Source: Candidatus Omnitrophota bacterium
GTDB lineage: Bacteria; Omnitrophota; Gorgyraeia; Gygaellales; Profunditerraquicolaceae
Direction of reading: 5' to 3'
DNA length: 42,016 bases
NCBI GenBank assembly: GCA_016867005.1
Contig: VGKM01000002.1
Span: 1 to 42,016, forward strand
Positions 7,869 through 14,872 of the stretch are shown here, piece after piece (positions within the stretch are counted from its first letter, which is position 1; each line of letters begins with the position of its first letter). The notes below the pieces were generated by a model. That model did not search any database, was not told the DNA's origin, and was given only the letters and a program-made list of their open reading frames with translations. Made by a program: the position numbers and the translations under genes.

Positions 7869-9410
7869 TTAATTTTTACAGGATATCGTAAATGAAGTCA
7901 TAGTGATACCCTCGAATAACCGGTAGTCGATATTATTGATTGCGATATCCTTAAAATTTCTTTTTAATACAGGGTTATTCTTCATCAGTATAATAATACC
8001 GTTAACTAATTTAAGCTCCTCATCTCCGTTACCCGTATAAGCAATCCCCTGCAGGATCAATTCCGGTTTTTGCCCCTTATTATTAAACATTATATTTGTC
8101 AACCTGACTTCTGCGGGAATTATACGGGGGATAACATCCAGGACCTCAGTAAAATACTGCTGTTTTGTAATAATATTCTTCAGGGCTTCGACTTTCTTTT
8201 TATATTCATCACTTAACCTGTTCAACTCAGGCAGGCTTGCTTCGGGTTTTATCCCGGGAACAACCGGCCGCTCTTTTATAACTTCGGATAATTGGGCCTG
8301 AATAGGCAATTTCTGGTACATCCCGTAACCGAATGCCAGAAAACACAATAACATGCCAAAAGCCACGAACCTGGCATCAACTCTTATCCTGGAAATAAGG
8401 GCCCCAAGCTCTAATTCGGCCCCTGCTTCTTTCTGGATCTTTGTTTTTGAACGCGAAGCCAATAAGTTTATTTTTAAATCGCTCTTGATCACTTTTACCA
8501 AAGAACTGCCATAGGCCTTTGATAAACCCAGGCTATACTGCCCTTGCCTGCCCAAGGCCTTACTGGCATCAACAAAAATCGGCTCTAAAGCCATTTCTTT
8601 GAAAAACGACTCCAGGTCAGTGCGCATTTCGTTATTGACAACCAAAAAGACCTTATGGACCTTCTTTGTGAGGAACTTGCGGTGGTAATAATCCATGGAA
8701 ATGCGGATTTCAGTCTTTAATTTATCGATAAGCGCGGCAGGGGAAACACCTTCGGGCTTAGAAAGCTCATCCGGGCCGCCGGATAAGATTATATCCCTGC
8801 TGAACAATGGGAGCCCCCCCCCCAGGATAGAGAAATTTACTTCATCTTCTTCAACGTAATCCACATTCAAAAGCGCGACTACGCCCTTGCTGCTGAAATT
8901 GCTCAGCTTTAAGAACCGCAATAATCCAAAGGCAGAATACTCTAAAAAGCTTAATTTAATATCCAACTGGCTGACTATGGAGAGGTATTTATCCAGGACT
9001 TCTTTTTTGATGCCCACATAAAGGACCTGGTTCCTGCGGCTTGCCCTGTCATATTCAGTCTGAAAATCAGAAACCAGCTCTTCGATCTTAAAAGGTATAT
9101 ATTTCTTTACTTCGAAATTTACGACATTGGGAAGTTCATTGGCAGGCAATTGAGGCGTCTCAAAAGTACGGATTATCATATCTTTTCCCGAAAGAGAAAC
9201 AAATGCCTCTTTGGCAGATATGTTGTTTTTTCTCAGCTCTTCTTTAAACAAGGCAACGATCTTTACTTCATCAGGCACTTTCTCCTCCAGGTCTCCGGAC
9301 GAAAGCACAGAGCGCTGGATTTGAATGCTGTTTATGATCTTTTTGCCGCTGGCTTCAATTATTGAAATTACTTTCGGCCCAAAGTATATTCCTAAAGAAG
9401 AACCTGCCAT
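7869..9410 (-). CDS. pilM: PilM-PilN fusion protein
   Basis: A 513-aa fusion. Residues 1 to about 310 form an actin-like PilM (SLGIYFGPKVISIIEA at the start, a second phosphate-loop region near 178-200). It runs straight into a PilN-like part: INLLASR at 314-320, equivalent to the INLLP motif by which free PilN docks on PilM, then a membrane helix near 347-365, a coiled coil and a periplasmic domain. In most species these are two proteins. The fusion fixes their 1:1 ratio and their contact. The codons of residues 196-199 contain a run of ten G (8814-8823), a site prone to slippage or to assembly error. The start overlaps the HTH gene by one base (TAATG). Confidence 0.9.
   Translation of the reverse strand: MAGSSLGIYFGPKVISIIEASGKKIINSIQIQRSVLSSGDLEEKVPDEVKIVALFKEELRKNNISAKEAFVSLSGKDMIIRTFETPQLPANELPNVVNFEVKKYIPFKIEELVSDFQTEYDRASRRNQVLYVGIKKEVLDKYLSIVSQLDIKLSFLEYSAFGLLRFLKLSNFSSKGVVALLNVDYVEEDEVNFSILGGGLPLFSRDIILSGGPDELSKPEGVSPAALIDKLKTEIRISMDYYHRKFLTKKVHKVFLVVNNEMRTDLESFFKEMALEPIFVDASKALGRQGQYSLGLSKAYGSSLVKVIKSDLKINLLASRSKTKIQKEAGAELELGALISRIRVDARFVAFGMLLCFLAFGYGMYQKLPIQAQLSEVIKERPVVPGIKPEASLPELNRLSDEYKKKVEALKNIITKQQYFTEVLDVIPRIIPAEVRLTNIMFNNKGQKPELILQGIAYTGNGDEELKLVNGIIILMKNNPVLKRNFKDIAINNIDYRLFEGITMTSFTISCKN
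8814..8823. repeat. Ten-base C/G homopolymer inside pilMN
   Basis: Ten C in a row on the plus strand (G on the coding strand) encode Leu-Gly-Gly-Gly within the actin-like part. No other homopolymer of C or G of this length is seen in the window. Length change by one base would truncate the protein, so this is a possible on/off switch or a sequencing weak point. Confidence 0.8.
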
Positions 9411-9598
9411 TATTTCTCTCCGGGTTTGGAAATGCGCCTTCTGCTTCTTAGCCAGGCATCGATTTCCCTGCGGTCAAAACGCCAGACCCCGCCTACTTTT
9501 ATGCCTGAGATTTTACCCTGATGCAACCAATTATAGATTGTCTGCTTCTTCAATCTCAGATAATCTGCTAATTCATCAACATCAATAAGCTTTGGCAT
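9410..9598 (-). CDS. Small excisionase/MerR-like HTH protein
   Basis: A 62-aa protein that is almost entirely one winged helix-turn-helix of the excisionase-family (MerR-like) type: DVDELADYLRLKKQTIYNWL, then a basic GxIxGIKVGGVWRF wing and a closing helix EIDAWLRSR. It is the first gene of the pilus operon, behind a strong promoter and a region of ordered repeats, and is translationally coupled to pilMN. No phage or integrase gene is nearby, so a role as local transcription regulator of pilus genes is more likely than excision. The target is unproven; the ACTTACT repeats upstream are candidates. Confidence 0.9.
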   Translation of the reverse strand: MPKLIDVDELADYLRLKKQTIYNWLHQGKISGIKVGGVWRFDRREIDAWLRSRRRISKPGEK

Positions 9599-9613
9599 AC
9601 AATATTACCTTCC

Positions 9614-9781
9614 TCTTACTAAGACCATTATAAACTACAGCGGACTACATTAAAACATAAACAACTTAATTTGTCAAGTGTTTTTTTATCTAAACTTACT
9701 CAGACTTACTTATTCAATTAACAGCGACGGAAAATGAAGCATGCAACTTTATAATAGACTTACTTAGATTATAATGGTCTT
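9614..9781. promoter_or_regulatory. Repeat-rich control region (candidate operators)
   Basis: The 195-base gap before the pilus operon has two layers of repeats. ACTTACT occurs at 9694, 9704 and 9758, and CTTACT at 9615; the 9694 and 9704 copies are exactly 10 bases apart, on one face of the helix. The 11-base AGACTTACTTA is shared by 9702-9712 and 9756-9766. A perfect 13-base inverted pair, AAGACCATTATAA (9621-9633) and its complement (9769-9781), brackets the whole region including the promoter. This suggests binding sites for a regulator and possible looping. Confidence 0.6.
9649..9677 (-). promoter_or_regulatory. Sigma70-type promoter of the pilus assembly operon
   Basis: TTGACA (9672-9677) and TTTAAT (9649-9654) are separated by 17 bases, an almost ideal match. 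The start would fall near 9642, about 44 bases before the HTH gene. Copies of a repeat flank it on both sides. Confidence 0.8.
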
Positions 9782-9793
9782 TTAATACGGATT

Positions 9794-10207
9794 TTAATTA
9801 GAAGAATATGTGACGGAGGAATTAATACAAAAATTGATGCCTGCAGGAGGGTTACAAATAGTAGTTAACGGCGCACAAATAATCCCCGGGGGGCAGAAAA
9901 TAACCTCAACTGATTGTACTGAATTAGGAAAAGCAGTATCTGCTATCGGGCAATCACCGGCATTTTGGCAGGTATTCCCGCCTGAATAATGCCATGTCCC
10001 GGTTCTTAAATTTTCAAGTGCCAGATTAATTCCTGCCAGGCCCGCATAATATGCCTGGATACGGCCGATTTGATGATGGGTGAGTTTTGACTGGCTGAGC
10101 ATAATGTTCATAATTATGTTTGCCAGGACAATCACTATAGCTGCTACGGCTAAACTTAAAAATAAAGCAATACCTTTATTCCTTAATAATAAGGGCCGCT
10201 TAAGCAT
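9794..10207 (-). CDS. PilX/GspK-like minor pilin, cysteine-rich
   Basis: A 137-aa protein. The N-terminus RNKGIALFLSLAVAAIVIVL and the downstream AYYAGLAGINLALENL match the PilX/GspK style of prepilin, in which Gly precedes the hydrophobic helix and Glu5 is absent (as in GspK). The C-terminal half has six cysteines and ends soon after, so it is shorter than typical PilX or GspK. GspK-type subunits cap the fibre tip. It is the last gene of the envelope cluster and overlaps the winged-helix gene by eight bases. Membership in the pilin-like class is likely; a specific role is not shown. Confidence 0.72.
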   Translation of the reverse strand: MLKRPLLLRNKGIALFLSLAVAAIVIVLANIIMNIMLSQSKLTHHQIGRIQAYYAGLAGINLALENLRTGTWHYSGGNTCQNAGDCPIADTAFPNSVQSVEVIFCPPGIICAPLTTICNPPAGINFCINSSVTYSSN

Positions 10208-10406
10208 TTTTTCTTAGGGATACCTTATAATCATTATTTTCTTCCTGCATAATCACATGGCCTTCCCGGGCAAGCCAACCTAAACTCATCAAAACGCTGT
10301 CCCGCGGCTTATCTATGCCCTTAGTTAAAACAGAAAGGGCAACTTCCCCATGCTGATCAAGGTAATGCCAGATCTCACCGGCTATTATACCGATTTCTGT
10401 AATCAT
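10200..10406 (-). CDS. Small winged-helix protein, DUF2582-like
   Basis: A 68-aa protein matching the short winged helix-turn-helix family DUF2582: AGEIWHYLDQHGEVALSVLTK, then VLMSLGWLAREGHV, and a wing ending in DYKVSL. The family is widespread and its function unknown; the fold suggests DNA or protein binding. It has a strong ribosome site (AAGGAGG) and overlaps the next gene by eight bases. Recognition of the family is from memory of the GWLAREG signature. Confidence 0.8.
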   Translation of the reverse strand: MITEIGIIAGEIWHYLDQHGEVALSVLTKGIDKPRDSVLMSLGWLAREGHVIMQEENNDYKVSLRKNA

Positions 10407-10455
10407 TATTATTCCTCCTTGTTATTAATTCTACGCCAGAATCTTCCTATGTCAA

Positions 10456-10677
10456 TTACTTTTTATTATAGCTTCCGCAACGCGGACAAATTGAAATATT
10501 TTCGTCTTTTGTATTTATATAGGTATAGGCGCAAATAGCACAGAACCATACAAATTTTGTATCTAAGGCCAGGTCCTTATCTTTATGCCTCTTGCCTCTT
10601 ATCCAAGAGATCAACAATATGTTGATAATGATAATAAAAAAGCAAGCAATTGCGATTGAGAAATCAATACTTATCAT
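10456..10677 (-). CDS. Small membrane protein with C-terminal zinc ribbon
   Basis: A 73-aa protein of unknown role. One membrane helix (about residues 6-26) is followed by a basic stretch RGKRHKDKD and a rubredoxin-like zinc ribbon with C46xxC49 and C64xxC67. By the positive-inside rule the ribbon faces the cytoplasm. It overlaps the TonB-like gene by four bases (ATGA), so it is probably made together with it. The ribbon may bind a partner protein. No named family recognised. Confidence 0.8.
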   Translation of the reverse strand: MISIDFSIAIACFFIIIINILLISWIRGKRHKDKDLALDTKFVWFCAICAYTYINTKDENISICPRCGSYNKK

Positions 10678-11309
10678 CTGTTCGGCTCAAGCTCTATCTT
10701 GACTGTCTGCCAGATGTTATCAGATGAAGCATATTTTTGTATAGAAAGATACTGCTCGATATAATGCATGCAAAACAGGTCAACCTCAAGATTACCCGAA
10801 GAGGCCTTTCTTCTGACCAATACGCTCTTATTTTTATCCGGAGAAAAAGCAATATATTCTAGCTCTATATGGGCCACCTGCCTGTCTTTAAAATAGAGAT
10901 TGAAATCATACGGCAGTTCGGGATAGAACATTACTACCGGCTTCTTGCGTTTTGCCAGAAATACAGGGCCCAAGATATCATTCTTTAGGGTAACTTTCTG
11001 CTGGCCTTCCCTGATAAGACTGACAGGCGGTTTAACGAAACTTGCGGCTGGTTTAAATTCCTGCGACTCTGTATTTTCTACCGAGGGGACTTCTGCCGGA
11101 GGCACAAAAAATGATTTTCTTGCTGCCCTTCTGATAAGTGTGGTCTCGGGAGCCAGGTCATAATTTTTCAGGACGCCTCCCCAAAAAGCAACATTTGCCT
11201 GCTTGTAAGGGATGATCCTTTCCCCGAAAGAAAACCCAAACAGCCCAAAGACCGTAAAATGGCCCATAAGCGATATCAAAAATGAATTTTTAAGGCTGCG
11301 TGTGATCAT
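10674..11309 (-). CDS. TonB-like energy transducer
   Basis: A 211-aa protein with an N-terminal membrane anchor (NSFLISLMGHFTVFGLFGFSF, His at 17 in the position of the functional TonB histidine), a central Pro/Lys linker, and a C-terminal domain with RRKASSGNLEVD, resembling the SSG..LD signature of TonB domains. The preceding FYPELPYDF recalls the YP motif. It starts within the end of exbD (ATGA overlap), as expected for the third member of the motor. It could energise an outer-membrane receptor or act like TolA. The C-terminal domain is divergent, so the TonB label is moderate. Confidence 0.65.
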   Translation of the reverse strand: MITRSLKNSFLISLMGHFTVFGLFGFSFGERIIPYKQANVAFWGGVLKNYDLAPETTLIRRAARKSFFVPPAEVPSVENTESQEFKPAASFVKPPVSLIREGQQKVTLKNDILGPVFLAKRKKPVVMFYPELPYDFNLYFKDRQVAHIELEYIAFSPDKNKSVLVRRKASSGNLEVDLFCMHYIEQYLSIQKYASSDNIWQTVKIELEPNR

Positions 11310-11707
11310 TCCTGATTTGTCGCAATATTTACCTGTGCAATCCCAAAATCACGCGCAAGGTCCCAGATTTCGACTACCCTGCCCAGCGATGCCCGCTTGT
11401 CAGCTTTGATGAGGATTGACTGGTTTCTCTTTTCTGCCTGTTTAAGTAATGCCTTTAATTCTTTAGCCGTGACCACTTTTCCGTCAAAATATGTGACATT
11501 CTCTCCGGAAACAAGCACCTCTATGTTTTGGCTCTTTACAACTTCGCTGGTAACCGCTTTTGGCAGATTCACCTTGATCCCCGGCTGCATTACAAAGCTT
11601 GAAGTAAGCATAAAAAATATGATCAACTGGAATACGACGTCAATCAAAGGCGCTATATCAATTTGCTTCAGGCCGTGCTCAAGCTTCATATGTCTTTTAA
11701 AACGCAT
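11306..11707 (-). CDS. exbD: ExbD/TolR proton-channel subunit
   Basis: A 133-aa protein with a short cytoplasmic tail, one membrane helix containing the motif IDIAPLIDVVFQLIIFF, and a periplasmic domain. Asp23 is the conserved proton-carrying residue of ExbD/TolR. Together with ExbB it turns proton flow into motion of a TonB- or TolA-like rod. It begins 17 bases after exbB, with AAGGGG upstream. The family call is firm; ExbD and TolR cannot be separated by sequence here. Confidence 0.94.
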   Translation of the reverse strand: MRFKRHMKLEHGLKQIDIAPLIDVVFQLIIFFMLTSSFVMQPGIKVNLPKAVTSEVVKSQNIEVLVSGENVTYFDGKVVTAKELKALLKQAEKRNQSILIKADKRASLGRVVEIWDLARDFGIAQVNIATNQE

Positions 11708-11724
11708 AGCTCTCTACCCCTTGC

Positions 11725-12357
11725 TTATTCTGTTAAGAAATTTATCAGCTCCGTAGCTGCCTTCTCCATCTCTAATATGAAATAATTTACCCGGCTTACC
11801 AGGTAATTATATGCCACAAAAGCAGGGATCGCTACAATTAACCCGGCAACAGTAGTAAGTAATGCTTCCCATATCCCTCCTGCAAGGTCTCCCGGAGAAA
11901 CAGGATGGAAACTTGTCGCCTTTGCCTGTATGGTCTGAAAACACCTGACCATGCCGGTAACGGTGCCCAAAAGCCCTAATAGCGGAGACACATGGGCAAT
12001 AGTGGCAAGCGCAGAAAGATTCTTTTCAAGGCGCGGGATCTCATGCAGAGACGAATCCTCTATTGCTTCTTTTATCTGCTGCTTAGGGCGGTCGTACTTA
12101 AGAATACCTGCCTTAAGAATACTGGCGACCGGGCTTTTCGTTGAATCGCAGATTTCAATAGCTTCCTTAACCTGATGATGCTTCATTTTTTCCAGGATCC
12201 TTGATAAAAATTCCTGGACATCTATCGAAATTTTATGCAGATACCAGAACTTTTCTATAATGATCGTTAAAGCAAAAATAGAACACAATAGTATCGGCCA
12301 CATGACCGGGCCGCCGGATAAAAAAACTTGCCAGAAACTCATCCTGTATAAATCCAT
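11725..12357 (-). CDS. exbB: ExbB/TolQ/MotA-family motor subunit
   Basis: A 210-aa protein with three membrane helices (about residues 18-36, 118-140, 165-190), a long cytoplasmic loop between the first two, and the family motifs SPLLGLLGTVTGM and EALLTTVAGL. Five such subunits surround two ExbD in known structures. A strong ribosome site (TAGGAGGA) supports the start at 12357. It follows the TPR gene by ten bases, suggesting a common transcript. Confidence 0.95.
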   Translation of the reverse strand: MDLYRMSFWQVFLSGGPVMWPILLCSIFALTIIIEKFWYLHKISIDVQEFLSRILEKMKHHQVKEAIEICDSTKSPVASILKAGILKYDRPKQQIKEAIEDSSLHEIPRLEKNLSALATIAHVSPLLGLLGTVTGMVRCFQTIQAKATSFHPVSPGDLAGGIWEALLTTVAGLIVAIPAFVAYNYLVSRVNYFILEMEKAATELINFLTE

Positions 12358-12367
12358 ATCTTTCCTC

Positions 12368-14848
12368 CTATTTGACGTTTGTCTTTATCCAACTTATTCT
12401 TTCCTGTGCGTATTTTGATTCTTCAACGTTCAAAGCAATGATCTTCTGGTATATGTTCTGCGCCTCAATAAAATCTTCTTTTGATTCGTAGATAGTGGCT
12501 ACCCTAAGGAGCGCTTTTACCGTAAGCTCTTGCTTTTCGGGAAACAAATAGGCGGCCTTAAGGTATCCTTCGATGGCTTCTGCAGTTTTACCTTGCAGCT
12601 CTTTTGCTTCAGCCAATTTGAACTGGATATCGCTCATCTCATTCATCGGGACTATATCCAAGCTTTTCTCATAATAAAAAGCTGCCTCTTCATAATTTCC
12701 TGCCTTACGAAAAGTATCGCCGATCTTAGGAGAGACAAGCGGAGCCAGATTAGGATAAAGCTGCATTACATTCTTATAACTTTCTAAAGCAAGCTCGATT
12801 TTTCCCTGCTTGGCATAAATATCTCCTACTGCTACAAAAGCTGTCCCGGAAAGGTCTGACTTCTTTAACCCTGCGACTTTATTAAAATTCTTAATCGCTT
12901 CATCAAAGTTGCCTTCTTCTTCATAGGTGGAGCCGAGCGCATAATATGCGTTAGGGATTAGGTTGCTTTTTGGGAAATCCTGGATAAGCGAAGAGAAATA
13001 TCTCCGCGCCAGGCTAAAATCATCATGCCGGTAATAATACTCTCCGAGCCACCAGACCACTTCCGCGGTCAGTTTCGAATCCGGGTATTTCGAACGAAGC
13101 GCCTTAAACCTTGCCATAGCTTCTTCTTCTTCTCCCTTGCGATAGAAACAATCGGCAATTTCATATTCTGCTTTCTGGACAAGCTCCGTATTACTGCCGT
13201 AGTTCCTGATTATATTTTTAAAGGCCTCAATTGCCTCATTAAATTTCCCAAGGTTATAAAGAGATGTCCCCAATAAATAAGCTGCCTGCGGCTCAAGAAG
13301 GGTGCCTTTATAGTCACTAAGGAATTTCTCAAAGACCTCTTTACTGGAATTATAATCTTCTCTTTGAAAATAACTCAAACCCAAAGCATAAGTGGCATCA
13401 TCCAGGAGTTTTGAATTAGGGTAATTCCTCTTAAGAGTTAAAAACGCAAGCGCCGCTCCGTCATAATTGCCGGACTTTAAAAATGCTGATCCGGACTGAT
13501 ATTGGACATAGTCGCTATATAGCGAATCGGGGTAATCTTTTAAAATACTATCATAAGCTTGCTGCGCCTTTTCGTAGTTGCCGGAATCCTGATAAGCATC
13601 CCCTATCTGGCACAATGCAGATACCTTGACGATTTTATCATCCGTAAGCTTGGCGACTTTCTGGAATTCATCAATGGCCTCTTTAAAAAGGCCCTCTTTT
13701 AAATAACTCCAGGCAAGGCCATAATGCAGTTTATCTATTAGATCCTGTGGTATGCCTTCAAATATCTTTGAATTCGCTGCCGAATATGCCTCAATCGCCC
13801 CTTTATAGTCCGCGGTATTATAATTTGCGTCTGCCAGCCCTAAATAACCGTGGATTAATATAAGAGGGTCTTCTGACATTCCGATTAACTCTCGATATAT
13901 CTTTTTAGCATCTTCGAAATCCCTGGTTTCACTTGATAAAACAGCTTTCCCCAATAATAAAACTTCCCGGCTTGTCTTTTCAAGGTTATCAGGCGGGATG
14001 CTCAGAAAGGCCTTTTTTGCCTCGGAGTATTTTTTTAACTTAAGGTTGCTCCATCCTATGCCCAATTCTGATAAGCCAAGCATTTTTTCATCCTTGGCCC
14101 CGGATAAAACTTTCCTGTATTCTTCAATAGCCAGGGAGAAATTGTTCAGATAATAATCGGCTTCGGCGAGGTAAAAATAAAGATACGGCAATTTCGCGGT
14201 ATCCTGCGAATAAATTTTAAGGTAATTATTTAAACGCTCTTTAAGTTCGGAATAATTTTTCAGGTTATAAAGGCATTCGATTATTTTAAACGATGCCTCT
14301 TTGGAAAAATTCTCTTTCGGGAATTTCTCTTCGACAATTTTAAAATATCCCAGGGCGTCAAGATAGGCGCCATCCTGGAAAGAACACCATCCTAATGAAT
14401 AATACGATATGCCGGCGTAGCCCGAAGAAGGAAAGTCGTTGATTATCTTTTTATAAAAATTGGCTGCCTTTGAGAAATTGTTAGCTTTAAAATTTACTTC
14501 GGCAATCCAGTAATATACTGCATCCTGGATATTCCTTGCTTCTGCCTGGTTAAGCAGCCATTCAAATTTAGCCAATGCTTCAGGGAATCTGTTCTGATGA
14601 AAATAACACTGCCCTATCAGGAGGTTTACGTCTGCTGTTTTAGGGGAACGCGGGAAATTCTTTAAGAACCGTTCAAAAAGGCCGAGAGCAACTTCATAAA
14701 AACCGTCTTCAAACGCCCTCCTGGCCACAAAGAGCGCCTCTTCTTCTCTTTCATCCTGCGTCATGGTCTGCGCGTATAGCCGGCAATTAACAACTGACAG
14801 CTGGGAACTAAAAGACACAACAATAAGTAAAATAATAATTTTATACAT
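12368..14848 (-). CDS. Exported multi-TPR protein
   Basis: An 826-aa protein with an N-terminal signal peptide (hydrophobic to about residue 20, possible cut near AQT at 26-28) followed almost entirely by tetratricopeptide repeats. Typical units read YxLGxxYxxxGxxxEAIxxFxxxxxxYP. The first repeats (ALGLFERFLKNFPRSPKTADV) are BamD/YbgF-like. TPR arrays bind peptides and hold protein complexes together; here it is probably periplasmic or outer-membrane linked. It heads the exbB-exbD-tonB cluster, as CpoB/YbgF accompanies Tol-Pal, but it is far longer and has no coiled-coil. The partner is unknown. Confidence 0.9.
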   Translation of the reverse strand: MYKIIILLIVVSFSSQLSVVNCRLYAQTMTQDEREEEALFVARRAFEDGFYEVALGLFERFLKNFPRSPKTADVNLLIGQCYFHQNRFPEALAKFEWLLNQAEARNIQDAVYYWIAEVNFKANNFSKAANFYKKIINDFPSSGYAGISYYSLGWCSFQDGAYLDALGYFKIVEEKFPKENFSKEASFKIIECLYNLKNYSELKERLNNYLKIYSQDTAKLPYLYFYLAEADYYLNNFSLAIEEYRKVLSGAKDEKMLGLSELGIGWSNLKLKKYSEAKKAFLSIPPDNLEKTSREVLLLGKAVLSSETRDFEDAKKIYRELIGMSEDPLILIHGYLGLADANYNTADYKGAIEAYSAANSKIFEGIPQDLIDKLHYGLAWSYLKEGLFKEAIDEFQKVAKLTDDKIVKVSALCQIGDAYQDSGNYEKAQQAYDSILKDYPDSLYSDYVQYQSGSAFLKSGNYDGAALAFLTLKRNYPNSKLLDDATYALGLSYFQREDYNSSKEVFEKFLSDYKGTLLEPQAAYLLGTSLYNLGKFNEAIEAFKNIIRNYGSNTELVQKAEYEIADCFYRKGEEEEAMARFKALRSKYPDSKLTAEVVWWLGEYYYRHDDFSLARRYFSSLIQDFPKSNLIPNAYYALGSTYEEEGNFDEAIKNFNKVAGLKKSDLSGTAFVAVGDIYAKQGKIELALESYKNVMQLYPNLAPLVSPKIGDTFRKAGNYEEAAFYYEKSLDIVPMNEMSDIQFKLAEAKELQGKTAEAIEGYLKAAYLFPEKQELTVKALLRVATIYESKEDFIEAQNIYQKIIALNVEESKYAQERISWIKTNVK

Positions 14849-14872
14849 ATGGTAAACTATATCACTACTCCA

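Noticed and set aside
9410..9598. HTH protein as a phage excisionase with an attachment site
   Set aside because: No integrase, phage gene or direct att repeats near a tRNA are seen; the gene is embedded in and coupled to the pilus operon.
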